Below are positions 24,438 through 33,187 of a stretch of DNA of 37,634 nucleotides, one piece after another. A model generated the notes under the pieces. That model was not told the DNA's origin, ran no database searches, and saw only the letters and a list, made by a program, of their open reading frames with translations. The translations under genes and the position numbers were made by a program. The stretch is taken from positions 1 through 37,634 of the forward strand of contig CALXXE010000017.1 in the NCBI GenBank assembly GCA_944392605.1, written 5' to 3'. Source of the stretch: an uncultured Clostridia bacterium (GTDB taxonomy: Bacteria; Bacillota; Clostridia; TANB77; CAG-508). Position 1 is the first letter of the stretch, and each line of letters opens with the position of its first letter.

Positions 24438-26552
24438 TTACACCTCCATTGTTCCTGTTTCTGGTATTCCATCAAAACCAATAAATGTTTTACCAGCTTT
24501 TACGTCTTCTTGCTTAGCAGTATATCTACTCTTGTTGAATATGTTGTTATAAAAAGTTTGACCTTGGTATTTTAAACCTACTAATACTTGTTCGTCTGAT
24601 ACTGTTTTAATTATTTCTTGTGTATCTTTTATTTCAAAGCTCTTTAGGTTAGAGATAATATTTAAGTCAAAAACATTTTCATATTGATACAAAGTAGAAA
24701 ATGTACCATTTTCAAAATCTGTTGATTTTATATAGATACCATTACTATTTATAACAATTAGAAATTTATTATCTTTTGAAAAGATAGCTTTAGTTATGTT
24801 TGATACTCCTGTACTAGCAACTAAAGTGGTTTCAATTTCACCAGTAGTATAATTTATAGTTGAAGAATATATATTTCCATCATAACCAACTGTATATAAT
24901 CCATCATTTGAAAATGTCATAGGTCTATTAATTTTCCCAGCTAGTTCGTCACTATAAGCACCATTTGAGTAAGATTTTAGAATATTAAAATTTGTATCTA
25001 ATACATATGTAGAATGTAGATATTTAGTTCCTGAGTAACTTGCTGTTTTTATAATATTTAATATTTTGTCATTAGCAGAAAAAGTTAAACTTCTATAACT
25101 GGTAGAATAAACCATTCCAGAATCACCAACTGTTAAATTTAGAAGTTGTGTTACTACTTTTGAATAATCTGCTTGTGTTCCTAAATAAGAATCATTAAAA
25201 TCATATATATAAGCATCGTATCTATAAACTACTGCTAATTTATAGCTATCAGGGCTCCATATAATGTCATTTGTTGCACTTGAGTTGGCACTTGTAGTCG
25301 TTCCTGTTGAGGATATTTCCCATCTGTTATAATATGTAGATGTATTAATGCTTCCCGTTGTCCCTATTTGAACTTGTTCATTTTGTGTTTTAATTGTGCC
25401 ATCATATGTAGATATTCTAAATATGAAACATTTAAAGTTAGGCTCGGCAACATCACTTTGCACTGAATGTAAAAATAGAAAAGCTATCCTACATTCATAT
25501 CCACTGGCACTTTGGTTAGCATTCATAATACTAAATTTCATTTTTTTAAGTTCATAATTTTCTATGCCTGTAATACCTAAATCAGAGAAAGTATATTCTG
25601 GTGTTTGTAGTTCTCCTGTTTGATTTTCTACCTGCACAAAAGCCTCCTCTCCAAATGAGTTTATTCCTTTTAAGAAAGTTTTAATTTTATTATCGTCTTC
25701 ATCGTATACCACTAATAATTTGTTATCAGATGAAATATCATAAATATCATAATCATTATGTTTGACTTTTTTAATGTCAAGTTCTCCTTCTTTTTCCCCA
25801 TATATTAATTCAACTTCTGCTTTATCTGGATATGGGTTATCGGGATTTACTTGATACTCATTTTCTTTTGTATAAATAAGATTTCCATATACTTTCTGAC
25901 CTTTAACATAAGCAGTTTTACCATTTAGAATATCAGAAGCAGTTGCTGTTGCGTCTGATGTATTTACGTAGTTAGGGTCTATACTTCCTCCACCAGAAGG
26001 AATACTTCTTATGTTAGTTGCCATAGTAGAATAACTATCACTCGCAGAGGTTGGCACACCTTTGTCAGTAATAGCCTCTGCTACTTGTGCCTTTCCATTA
26101 CTGACAGATTGAAAAAGGTCGTTTACACTTCCGTTAAGTGTTCCTATTGCGTCTTCTACATCTTTAAAATTTGCATTAGTATCTGATACTATTTGATTTG
26201 TTATTTTATCTGTATATTGTTTCTGTGCATTTAGTCCTTCTGTTATTTGAGAACTTAAATTATTATTTAAAGCTTGTAAATCTTCTAACTCTGCAAAGTT
26301 AGAAAAGTCTTGGTTTCTAATTTGAGAATTTGTGTATTCCTTGGCTTCATTTAGCATAGCTTGGTCTTGCTGGTTTATATATTGTTTTAAAGCTGTTTCC
26401 TTGCCATTATGATACTCTTGAACATACCTTTTAGTTGCATAATCATTAGCCTCGATACCACCTAAGTGCAACGCGTCATTTGCTAGATTCGCGTCTGTTT
26501 TTCCTTGACTTGTTGCATTTGCTTTACTCCATTGTTCACTTACTTTTGGCAT
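24438..26552 (-). CDS. Large tail fibre-like protein with an internal propeller-like region
   Basis: The 704-residue protein begins with a trimeric-fibre type N-terminus (about 1-190): heptad-rich helices (AMLNEAKEYTNSQIRNQDFS, then LNNNLSSQITEGLNAQKQYT) and the common phage motif GVPTSASDSYSTMATNIRSI. The centre (about 250-640) has repeated strand blocks with SDNKLLVVYDEDDNKIKTFL, IIWSPDSYKLAVVYRYDAYI, FSNDGLYTVGYDGNIYSSTI and FSKDNKFLIVINSNGIYIKS, which look like WD40/propeller blades. The end (DVKAGKTFIGFDGIPETGTM) is a common fibre C-terminal module. A receptor-binding or host-surface role fits. It follows the capsid gene behind a terminator. Confidence 0.7.
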   Translation of the reverse strand: MPKVSEQWSKANATSQGKTDANLANDALHLGGIEANDYATKRYVQEYHNGKETALKQYINQQDQAMLNEAKEYTNSQIRNQDFSNFAELEDLQALNNNLSSQITEGLNAQKQYTDKITNQIVSDTNANFKDVEDAIGTLNGSVNDLFQSVSNGKAQVAEAITDKGVPTSASDSYSTMATNIRSIPSGGGSIDPNYVNTSDATATASDILNGKTAYVKGQKVYGNLIYTKENEYQVNPDNPYPDKAEVELIYGEKEGELDIKKVKHNDYDIYDISSDNKLLVVYDEDDNKIKTFLKGINSFGEEAFVQVENQTGELQTPEYTFSDLGITGIENYELKKMKFSIMNANQSASGYECRIAFLFLHSVQSDVAEPNFKCFIFRISTYDGTIKTQNEQVQIGTTGSINTSTYYNRWEISSTGTTTSANSSATNDIIWSPDSYKLAVVYRYDAYIYDFNDSYLGTQADYSKVVTQLLNLTVGDSGMVYSTSYRSLTFSANDKILNIIKTASYSGTKYLHSTYVLDTNFNILKSYSNGAYSDELAGKINRPMTFSNDGLYTVGYDGNIYSSTINYTTGEIETTLVASTGVSNITKAIFSKDNKFLIVINSNGIYIKSTDFENGTFSTLYQYENVFDLNIISNLKSFEIKDTQEIIKTVSDEQVLVGLKYQGQTFYNNIFNKSRYTAKQEDVKAGKTFIGFDGIPETGTMEV

Positions 26553-26572
26553 TTCTTTTACTCCTTTCTTTT

Positions 26573-26607
26573 AAAAAAGGGAAACAACTATTGCTAATTG
26601 CTTCCCT
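26573..26607 (-). terminator. Terminator downstream of the major capsid gene
   Basis: On the - strand AGGGAAGCAA pairs with TTGTTTCCCT, one mismatch, and runs into TTTTTT. Partial termination here would give more capsid than downstream tail mRNA, the usual arrangement in phages. Confidence 0.8.
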
Positions 26608-26620
26608 ATGGTTGTTATAA

Positions 26621-27832
26621 TTATTCACCAACAACTACTGCTGTAGGCTCACTTGATTTTTTGATTTGTCCATCTACAGACTCTACAACTACGATTTTAT
26701 CTCCAGTAGCTACAGTAATGTCTGTGTTTTGTGTTAATGCTGTATAACCTGTGTCTGCGTCGTTTAGAGATGGTTTTGTAACGTCTGCTCCTACTTTGTA
26801 TTTAAGTGTTCCTGTTCCATTTCCAGTTACACTAGTTACTTTAGTAGTTGTTGAAGTTGAACCAGCTGCTACTTGAATTGTTAATGTTCCAAGTACGTCA
26901 GGAACTGTAATAGTTTCTTGAACACCTTTAGAACCAACAAGTCCTCTCCAATCACAGTAACCTACGTCGTATCTTGTGTATCCAAACATTCTATAATCCA
27001 TTTTTCCTTCTAATCTCTCAGAGTCGAATATTGGAGCTTCTCTTCTTAGGAATAATAGGTTATCAATTGTTGTATCTTGAACAAACCATATCTTTGTTAA
27101 TCCTGTTGGGTCTGATAAGTAAGGGTCAACAACAATTTTTAAGTTTGGAAGTGTGTTTACATCGTTATAGTCAGTTCCACTTTGTAAAATAGAATTTACA
27201 ATTGCTTTAGCTTGGAACTCTAATTCAGGACATACTACAATTTGTTTAGCAGAAGCTGCAATAAATACACCAGCTTCATCAACTTGTGTACTTAACATAG
27301 TTAAAGCTTTCTTTAAGTTCTCGTCTGTTAATGGTAAGTTAAGTACGTTACTAACTTTAGTTGAGCTTGAAATTAGTGGGTGGCTATCTGAGAATAATGG
27401 TTTACCATCATAACCAACGTTAGTAAATCCGTTTTTTATTACATTAGCTGCACTTGTTTCCTCTGTTGCTCTTAAAGAACGTCCAAGTCCTTTAGCAGAA
27501 CCTCCTTTACCAATACCTCTCATAACTCCATATTGGTCGTCTTGCATTAATTCCCATGTTACTCTATAAGAATTATCAAAACGTTTAGCTTCGAAGCTTG
27601 CAATTTCTCCTTGTTCGAAATCACTTTCGTTGAAGCTGTTTCCTTCTTGGTTTTGAGACCACAAACCAAATGCTCCTAAGTGTGGGTATGTTTGGTCTTT
27701 CTTGTTCATTGTATCCATTTTAAAGAATAATGGATATTTTCTTTCTACCTCATTATATGAGTCAAAGAATATTTTTTTATGAATTGGTGTAAGTAAAGCA
27801 CCAAAGTCATTTCTTGTCATAATATCTGGCAT
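26621..27832 (-). CDS. Major capsid protein
   Basis: The 403-residue protein follows the scaffold gene and is read as a phage capsid protein: N-terminal arm (MTRNDFGALLTPIHKKIFFD), a spine-helix region, and a P-domain-like segment (KFGG-free but with GFTNVGYDGKPLFSDSHPL and LQSGTDYNDVNTLPNLKIVV), resembling Mu gpT-like/HK97-fold capsids. From about residue 310 a separate beta-rich domain follows (LGTLTIQVAAGSTSTTTKVT, then GTGTLKYKVGADVTKPSL), an Ig-like decoration domain fused to the capsid. The SD (GGAGAG) is directly next to a strong stem-loop. The HK97 fold is inferred from size, position and sequence style. The surrounding hairpins suggest tuned high expression. Confidence 0.85.
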   Translation of the reverse strand: MPDIMTRNDFGALLTPIHKKIFFDSYNEVERKYPLFFKMDTMNKKDQTYPHLGAFGLWSQNQEGNSFNESDFEQGEIASFEAKRFDNSYRVTWELMQDDQYGVMRGIGKGGSAKGLGRSLRATEETSAANVIKNGFTNVGYDGKPLFSDSHPLISSSTKVSNVLNLPLTDENLKKALTMLSTQVDEAGVFIAASAKQIVVCPELEFQAKAIVNSILQSGTDYNDVNTLPNLKIVVDPYLSDPTGLTKIWFVQDTTIDNLLFLRREAPIFDSERLEGKMDYRMFGYTRYDVGYCDWRGLVGSKGVQETITVPDVLGTLTIQVAAGSTSTTTKVTSVTGNGTGTLKYKVGADVTKPSLNDADTGYTALTQNTDITVATGDKIVVVESVDGQIKKSSEPTAVVVGE

Positions 27833-27845
27833 TTTTCATCTCTCC

Positions 27846-27880
27846 TTATTATTTGAATTTCTTTGTGCTTCAAATAATAA
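27846..27880 (-). promoter_or_regulatory. Perfect 12-bp stem-loop directly before the capsid ribosome site
   Basis: TTATTATTTGAA (27846-27857) and TTCAAATAATAA (27869-27880) are perfect complements with an 11-base loop. On the - strand mRNA the stem ends immediately before GGAGAG, which lies seven bases before the capsid ATG. It could protect the 5' end of a processed transcript or organise the RBS. It has no U-tract, so it is not a terminator. Confidence 0.65.
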
Positions 27881-27890
27881 AGAACATTAG

Positions 27891-28652
27891 TTATTTTTTC
27901 CTATTCTTATAGCTATTGTATTGATTTATATCTTCCATGTCTCTCAATGCTGCATAATCTTCTGGTGTCATACCAGCAGCTACTGCGGCTGCTTTTTCTT
28001 GTGAAGTAAGGCTTACTTTTTTAGAATTATTAGCTGCACCAGAATTATTGTTTGCATTTTGTAATATCTCTCGTCTAGCATTGTTGTTTTGCATTTTTGC
28101 TTCTAACTTCCTTTGCATTTCAGATTTTGTATTTTGTGATTGAGGTTTATCATAAGCAACTGCGTGATAGCTTTGCTCGATAGTTAATCCCTTGTCGACT
28201 AGGTCTTTAATCTCATCAGCATAGTCTTCAATATCTTCATAGCCTTCTTCTTTAGATAAAGCTTTTAAAGAATTGTCAAATTTTAAATCTGCTATTTCTT
28301 TTTCAAGCTTACTTGTATCTGTTTTTTTACTATCAATAGCTTTTGAAACAGATTTTGCAACTTCTTCATCAATTCCACCTTCAATTAGAGTTTCATAAGT
28401 ACTCTTTTCAGGCTCTTTGTTAGCTTTCTCTAAAGCTTCAAGTCTAGCCTCGAACTCTTTATTTTTCTTCTCGGCTGCTTTTCTTAAGGCTCTTTCCTTA
28501 TTTAAACCTCTTTGTAAGCTAGCTGTTTTATCATCATCAACACTAGCTTCTAGGTTATCTACTTGTGTACCTTCTACATCATTATCAATAACCCCTTCAT
28601 TATTTGAATTGACTGTTTCTAGTTCAATTCCTTCTTGTTCCATATCTTCCAT
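27891..28652 (-). CDS. Scaffold protein
   Basis: The 253-residue protein is acidic at the N-terminus (MEDMEQEGIELETVNSNNEG), then a long charged coiled coil (about 45-125: GLNKERALRKAAEKKNKEFE), and ends in a basic stretch (YNSYKNRKK). Between these lie an A/Q/N-rich linker and a helical part near the end (KKVSLTSQEKAAAVAAGMTP). This is the standard profile of phage scaffolding proteins, which template procapsid assembly and are removed before maturation. It stands directly upstream of the capsid gene. Related proteins in Clostridial phages carry the same EKAAAVAAGMTPEDYAALR end. No protease domain is visible, so scaffold exit may not need cleavage. Confidence 0.82.
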   Translation of the reverse strand: MEDMEQEGIELETVNSNNEGVIDNDVEGTQVDNLEASVDDDKTASLQRGLNKERALRKAAEKKNKEFEARLEALEKANKEPEKSTYETLIEGGIDEEVAKSVSKAIDSKKTDTSKLEKEIADLKFDNSLKALSKEEGYEDIEDYADEIKDLVDKGLTIEQSYHAVAYDKPQSQNTKSEMQRKLEAKMQNNNARREILQNANNNSGAANNSKKVSLTSQEKAAAVAAGMTPEDYAALRDMEDINQYNSYKNRKK

Positions 28653-28667
28653 ATTGCTCTCCTTTCT

Positions 28668-28749
28668 ATTTTTCGCCAGGTTTTATCCTCTAAGATTTTT
28701 CGCCAGGTTTACTCCTCTTATTTTTTAATTTGATTTTTAGCCAGCTTGT
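28668..28749 (-). repeat. Three tandem-like repeats before the scaffold gene
   Basis: On the - strand AAACCTGGCGAAAAAT occurs twice (28668-28683 and 28695-28710), and a diverged copy (ACAAGCTGGCTAAAAAT) lies at 28733-28749. Spacing is 27 and 38 bases. Each core is near an AGGAG or AGAGGA segment. They fill the gap between the zinc-finger gene and the scaffold RBS. Confidence 0.75.
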
Positions 28750-28777
28750 CTGCTCTATATATTTAAAAATTTAATAA

Positions 28778-29155
28778 CTAATTATTATGTGTTTTAAGAT
28801 GTGAGTTTAGTCCTAATTGGCTTTTACACACTTTTCCACATGTTGGGCATATAAATTCATTGCTATTATTTGTTTTTGTCTCTACGTTTACCACAGGTCT
28901 TTCTATGGTTGTTTGTACTTCTTTTAAAGAAGCGGTGTCAATTACTTTATATGTTTGTCCTGTTTGCTTCATCAAAAGCACTACTTCTTTACCACAGTTA
29001 GGACAAGTTGCATGTCCATAATGCTTTACAATATTTCCATAAAATCCATCTTGATTTATTCTTTTAAGTTCTTTCATCTCTCTTGCTTCAAATTCATGTC
29101 CACAATCGCATTTCGTAGAACTTCTTATTTCATATTCTTTATTTTCTAATATCAT
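28778..29155 (-). CDS. Zinc-ribbon and C2H2 zinc-finger protein in the head gene cluster
   Basis: The 125-residue protein carries two predicted zinc sites. A ribbon-like site uses C16/C18 (KCDCGHEF) and C51-x2-C54 (CPNCGKE). A classic C2H2 finger occupies the last 25 residues: C103-x2-C106-x12-H119-x3-H123, with SQLGLNSHLKTH as in eukaryotic Kruppel-type fingers. The middle (about 62-98) is a linker. C2H2 fingers are rare in bacteria but do occur in phage and agrobacterial proteins. It lies between portal and scaffold; its stop and the portal start are adjacent, so it is part of the head operon. It could be a DNA- or RNA-binding packaging/assembly factor. That role is inferred only. Confidence 0.75.
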   Translation of the reverse strand: MILENKEYEIRSSTKCDCGHEFEAREMKELKRINQDGFYGNIVKHYGHATCPNCGKEVVLLMKQTGQTYKVIDTASLKEVQTTIERPVVNVETKTNNSNEFICPTCGKVCKSQLGLNSHLKTHNN

Positions 29156-31123
29156 TTATATTATTCCTCCTTGTACTTGACTTGGTGCTGGATTACCATT
29201 TGCTGTTAAGCCTTCTATATTAGCATTTTGATTAATCATTCCAGCTTGTGCATTTTGTTGTTCAATTGCTTGTTGTTGCATTTGTTTTATTTTTTCTTCA
29301 TCAAATATTTGTAATTCTTGTTGTTCTGCATCTGTTTCTGGTATCTCTGGAAAATTCATGCCGAGTGCTTTAATCATATAATTTCTATATTCGCGTTTAG
29401 ATATTGCACCGTTTTTATACATATCTGTTACTACAACATATCTGTATGCTTTATTATTTGGTAATCCTGCTCCTACAGATACAGTTAAGTCATACATTAT
29501 CTTTCTTGTTTCATTGTCTACTTGCATATACTTATATTCGTCTGGGTCTAGTTCACTTATGTCTTTACCTTTGTTTCTCTTTTTCCATTCTTCTTCGTAT
29601 CTTTTTCTATAGTCTGTATCCGCTTCTATCATTACAGGTACGTGGTTTAATTGGTCTGGGTTAAACTCTTCAAAATCGTCTTGTCCATTATCTCCTGTAA
29701 TTCTAAATAGCATTGTTGTATTCCAGTTTAATAATGCAAGCTCCAAAGCATATTCAAACACTTCTCCTAATGTCTCTTGCAATAATCCTTTCTTGTGTTC
29801 TATCATTGCATTACCACTATTTTGCAATGCCAAACTTTCTGTTGCTGTATCTACACCACTTTGTTGCTTTCCAATCATTTGGTCTGTAAATCTTGTTACA
29901 ACTTGTCTATCATTATTCATAAGTTCTGTACGTCTATTTAACAAATATTGTGGCATACTAGGTGGATTTAACCATTTAAAGCCGTTCATATCATTAGTTG
30001 TAAGCATTTGACCTGCTGTATTTGTAACTCTTTCTGGGTCTATACCAGAACTTGTACCCACAATTCCCATAGGATTTCCAGTAAGTCTTGCATTTCTTAA
30101 AGTACTGTCATCTATCTCGTCTATCTGGTCTGATACAGGTAAGATAAGTTCAGCACTTGCTTTACCCCATACAGTATTCTCTCTATGCATATCAGGTGTT
30201 AAGAAGTAAGGAAATGTAGCATTTGGGAATAGCTCTAGTTTTTCTGTTTCTTTCTTTTTATCTTTATTCTTAGAATTAAACCATTCCGCTTCGTCCTCTT
30301 CTTCTCTCTTCTTGTTATATTTATCTACTTCTTCTTTAGTGTCTTTAAGAATAACTCCATCTCCTGACATCTCAACTAATCTTAATTTTAGCTTGCCATC
30401 TTCTTTATATCTAGTCCATACCATTAAATGTACGTATTGATCTTCTTCGTTGTATTGTATTATGTTCTGTACTGGGTCTAGGTTAGGTATAATTGCGTCT
30501 GCCTTTTCTTCTCCATATTCTACAAAAGCAGAATAAATAGATTTACTTTTTGCTTCAATAATGTATTGTGCGTCTTGTATGTCGTATACATCTGTTATAG
30601 CTGGATCTATAAATAGTAAATTAGGGTGTATTGGCTCAATGTCTGGCAAACCCTTACCATCTAATTTATCGAAGTTCCATAATACTCTAAATATACCTGT
30701 ACCAAATAGCTCTCTTCTACGTTCGTGAACTTCTATCTTTCTATACATTTTGTTACGTTCTTTTATAAAATCAGCTAATGTTCTAGCCATATCACAGAAT
30801 GGTCTGTCTCCTGGCTCTCTTGGGTCAACTTGTATAGCAATAGCTTGGTCACAAAGTAAAGCTGTTTTTCCTTCTACAGAACTATTAGTAATATTTGTAT
30901 TTGGTGCTGGGTCATCTTCATCGTCATATTCGAACTCGCCTTCCCAATACTTCTCTGTATCTTGCCATTTCTCTATAAGTCCTAAACGTTGCTTGTCTTG
31001 ATAAGCTCTTCTATACCATACAAGATATTGATTTGCTAATTCTATTTGCTTCTCGCTCATTATAGCTTGTTTCTTCGCTGTCTTTTCTCTAATTAATTCC
31101 TCATAATTATCTAGATTTTCCAT
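29156..31123 (-). CDS. Portal protein (SU10-like)
   Basis: The 655-residue protein has the size, position (after terL, before capsid genes) and pattern of podovirus portals. It begins with charged helices (KQIELANQYLVWYRRAYQDK) and has the wing/crown patterns of SU10-type portals: YWEGEFEYDDEDDPAPNTNI, then GTGIFRVLWNFDKLDGKGLP, and the central MLTTNDMNGFKWLNPPSMPQ, then SGVDTATESLALQNSGNAMI. The C-terminus is Q/N-rich (MQQQAIEQQNAQAGMINQNA). The portal dodecamer forms the DNA channel at one capsid vertex and binds the terminase and adaptor. Nothing suggests a fused MuF domain. Confidence 0.88.
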   Translation of the reverse strand: MENLDNYEELIREKTAKKQAIMSEKQIELANQYLVWYRRAYQDKQRLGLIEKWQDTEKYWEGEFEYDDEDDPAPNTNITNSSVEGKTALLCDQAIAIQVDPREPGDRPFCDMARTLADFIKERNKMYRKIEVHERRRELFGTGIFRVLWNFDKLDGKGLPDIEPIHPNLLFIDPAITDVYDIQDAQYIIEAKSKSIYSAFVEYGEEKADAIIPNLDPVQNIIQYNEEDQYVHLMVWTRYKEDGKLKLRLVEMSGDGVILKDTKEEVDKYNKKREEEDEAEWFNSKNKDKKKETEKLELFPNATFPYFLTPDMHRENTVWGKASAELILPVSDQIDEIDDSTLRNARLTGNPMGIVGTSSGIDPERVTNTAGQMLTTNDMNGFKWLNPPSMPQYLLNRRTELMNNDRQVVTRFTDQMIGKQQSGVDTATESLALQNSGNAMIEHKKGLLQETLGEVFEYALELALLNWNTTMLFRITGDNGQDDFEEFNPDQLNHVPVMIEADTDYRKRYEEEWKKRNKGKDISELDPDEYKYMQVDNETRKIMYDLTVSVGAGLPNNKAYRYVVVTDMYKNGAISKREYRNYMIKALGMNFPEIPETDAEQQELQIFDEEKIKQMQQQAIEQQNAQAGMINQNANIEGLTANGNPAPSQVQGGII

Positions 31124-31133
31124 AATAAAAGAG

Positions 31134-31424
31134 TCATACCTCCTTCTTTATCTTTACTCCTTTATGTGGAGTTACTGGCTCGTATAACCCTTTATTTGTT
31201 TTATAGTCTTCGTAAGCTTTATTTGCTTTGTTACGACTACTAAATACATTTCCATAATTACTTGCTTTTATATTTGTATGTTTCCTCTTGCTTAATACAC
31301 TTTTGGTACTTGTTTGTTTTGGCTCTTTTTTTATTTCTTCCAATTTATTAATTATTTGATACAACATAATTAATATCGTTCCTGGAACTAATATCAAATA
31401 TATTAATATAAATAGATAAATCAT
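31134..31424 (-). CDS. Small membrane-anchored protein between terminase and portal
   Basis: This 96-residue protein has one N-terminal hydrophobic helix (MIYLFILIYLILVPGTILIM) followed by a basic, lysine/serine/threonine-rich tail (TKSVLSKRKHTNIKASNYGN, then NKANKAYEDYKTNKGLYEPV) that is probably disordered and cytoplasmic if the helix is a signal anchor. It is not recognised. It is coupled by short gaps to terL (3 bases) and portal (10 bases). A membrane protein in the head cluster is unusual: it may aid attachment of assembling heads to the membrane, or be an unrelated inserted gene (moron). No function is assigned. Confidence 0.6.
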   Translation of the reverse strand: MIYLFILIYLILVPGTILIMLYQIINKLEEIKKEPKQTSTKSVLSKRKHTNIKASNYGNVFSSRNKANKAYEDYKTNKGLYEPVTPHKGVKIKKEV

Positions 31425-31427
31425 ATA

Positions 31428-32816
31428 TTATCTTCTCCTTCTTGTTGATACTGGTTTATTCTTTACTGTAGTAACATTCACTATTGATTTATATCCTAAA
31501 TCTTCTAATTCTGTTGGTGTATATGTACCTTTAGGCATTGTTAAAGTTTTTATCATTGGGCTTTGCCACATAGTACAAAAATACCTTAATGCGTCTGGTG
31601 CATGTGTCAACTCGTGTGGTTCTATTGCTACATCGTTTGGCTTTTTCTCGTCATATTGTACTGCTGGCAATGTTCTTATTAAGTTTTTGCAATTACTAAA
31701 TATGTGTAATTTACTTGTTTGTTGTCCTTGTTCATCTGTAAATACTTTTAACCACTCATGTACTGCTAACCAGCCTTGTATTCTATTGTTATCTGCTTTA
31801 GTTAAGAATTGACCATTTTCTGCAAATATATCAGCAGTACTCTTTCCTGTATCTCTATTTCTATTCCATAAATCTATAGGTGCATAATCTGTTGTTATCT
31901 TTTCCGTTGTCATATCATTTATTCTTTTTGCTGCTTCTGATACTATAAGATTGCTTTCATATAATTCTTTATAGATATATATATTCATTTGCCAGTCCAT
32001 AGCTATCCAGTAGCAAGCACACATATCAAGTCCATAGTCTCTAGTTCTGTATATTCTCCAATCTTTTGGAATTTCAAATGGTGTGCATACGTGTATATTT
32101 CTATTAAATTCTGTAAAGAATTGTCCATCGAATATATCCCAGTCTCCATACAATAAAGCTTTTCTTTCTTTCTCTGGTAACAATTCAAGTCTATCTATAT
32201 AATCAGGGTCATTATCTAATAAGAACATATTGTCTTGAACAAATGATGGAATGAATATAACTGTAGTCTTTTTTCCATTTTCTAAAGTAACCTCGTGTAT
32301 TTCGTTTGGTTCTCCTATATCAATAAATCTTTCTTTTACCCAACTATGACCAACTCCACCTGGGTTAGTAGAACTCTTTACTCTTTTAGGATATGGATTA
32401 GCACCACGACATCTTGAAATCATATAAGTATACATATATTCTGTAAAATGTGTTAGCTCATCGAAGCGGATAACGTCATATTCAGCAGATTGATATTGAT
32501 ATACATCTTTTTCACTATCTATATATCCAAAATCTATAATGCTACCATTCTTGAAGTTCCATATATGTTTACTTGTATTATAACTCGCTACTTTTCTTGG
32601 ATAAAACTCAAGGCTTACTCTTATTAATGACTTCTCTAAATCTGGAAATGTTCTACGAAAGATTATCTGTTTTGACTTTGGATATTTTAAAGCATATAGC
32701 AATGCGTCTACTAGTTGTCCGTAACTCTTTCCTCCTCCTGCTGCTCCTCCAAATAACGTTTCAAATGCTTCTGAGTTTATAAATTGTTCTTGCTTTTCTG
32801 TTATACTTATATCCAT
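31428..32816 (-). CDS. terL: Terminase large subunit
   Basis: The 462-residue packaging motor has an ATPase domain with Walker A GGAAGGGKS (residues 23-31) and Walker B YDVIRFDE (113-120, acidic pair D119/E120). The C-terminal nuclease domain starts near YRTRDYGLDMCACYWIAMDW and carries conserved acidic residues (DYAPID; HAPDALRYF near the end). The protein is in the Terminase_6/3-like range and fits a small phage. It acts at the portal to pump DNA and cut concatemers. It follows terS with an 8-base gap, as usual. A small ORF in another frame is only a shadow. Confidence 0.95.
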   Translation of the reverse strand: MDISITEKQEQFINSEAFETLFGGAAGGGKSYGQLVDALLYALKYPKSKQIIFRRTFPDLEKSLIRVSLEFYPRKVASYNTSKHIWNFKNGSIIDFGYIDSEKDVYQYQSAEYDVIRFDELTHFTEYMYTYMISRCRGANPYPKRVKSSTNPGGVGHSWVKERFIDIGEPNEIHEVTLENGKKTTVIFIPSFVQDNMFLLDNDPDYIDRLELLPEKERKALLYGDWDIFDGQFFTEFNRNIHVCTPFEIPKDWRIYRTRDYGLDMCACYWIAMDWQMNIYIYKELYESNLIVSEAAKRINDMTTEKITTDYAPIDLWNRNRDTGKSTADIFAENGQFLTKADNNRIQGWLAVHEWLKVFTDEQGQQTSKLHIFSNCKNLIRTLPAVQYDEKKPNDVAIEPHELTHAPDALRYFCTMWQSPMIKTLTMPKGTYTPTELEDLGYKSIVNVTTVKNKPVSTRRRR

Positions 32817-32824
32817 TTAAAACA

Positions 32825-33187
32825 TTACTCCTTCTTCTTTATAGATATATTTACTTCAAAAGGTTTGTCTTGACTTAGTTCTATTTCATTTTTAGGACTT
32901 TCCCCTATGGTATCTCGTATAGCAGTAAAAGCCTTTGTATTTCCTACCATAGCTTCTTGTATCATTGCTAAACTCATTTTTTCTTGCATTGTTTTGCCAT
33001 CTATTTCAGTTCCTAATAATGCAATTAGTTCTTCTTTTAAAGTCTTCCTAGCTTTTCTTACTTGACCAGATTTAATGCCACCTTTTCTGCCTATTTTCTG
33101 TGCTTCTTCACTGGTTAAGCCTCTGGCTTTTCCCATTTTAGTTAGGTTCTTATTTTGAACTCTTTCTTTTTTCTTTTCTTCTGCCAT
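32825..33187 (-). CDS. terS: Probable terminase small subunit
   Basis: The 120-residue protein is highly basic at the N-terminus. It has a KGG/GRKGG-type motif (RGLTSEEAQKIGRKGGIKSG, then QVRKARKTLKEELIALL) typical of small DNA-binding proteins annotated as terminase small subunits. The C-terminal half is helical and ends in KKKE. It lies 8 bases upstream of terL, as TerS does. TerS oligomers recognise the packaging site and deliver DNA to TerL. No HTH of the common sigma-70 type is clear, so this rests on motif and position. RBS AAGGTGG lies six bases before the ATG. Confidence 0.75.
   Translation of the reverse strand: MAEEKKKERVQNKNLTKMGKARGLTSEEAQKIGRKGGIKSGQVRKARKTLKEELIALLGTEIDGKTMQEKMSLAMIQEAMVGNTKAFTAIRDTIGESPKNEIELSQDKPFEVNISIKKKE

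Noticed and set aside
32003-32188. 61-codon - strand frame inside terL
   Set aside because: It overlaps the terL coding frame completely, has no conserved-looking features, and terL itself is intact.
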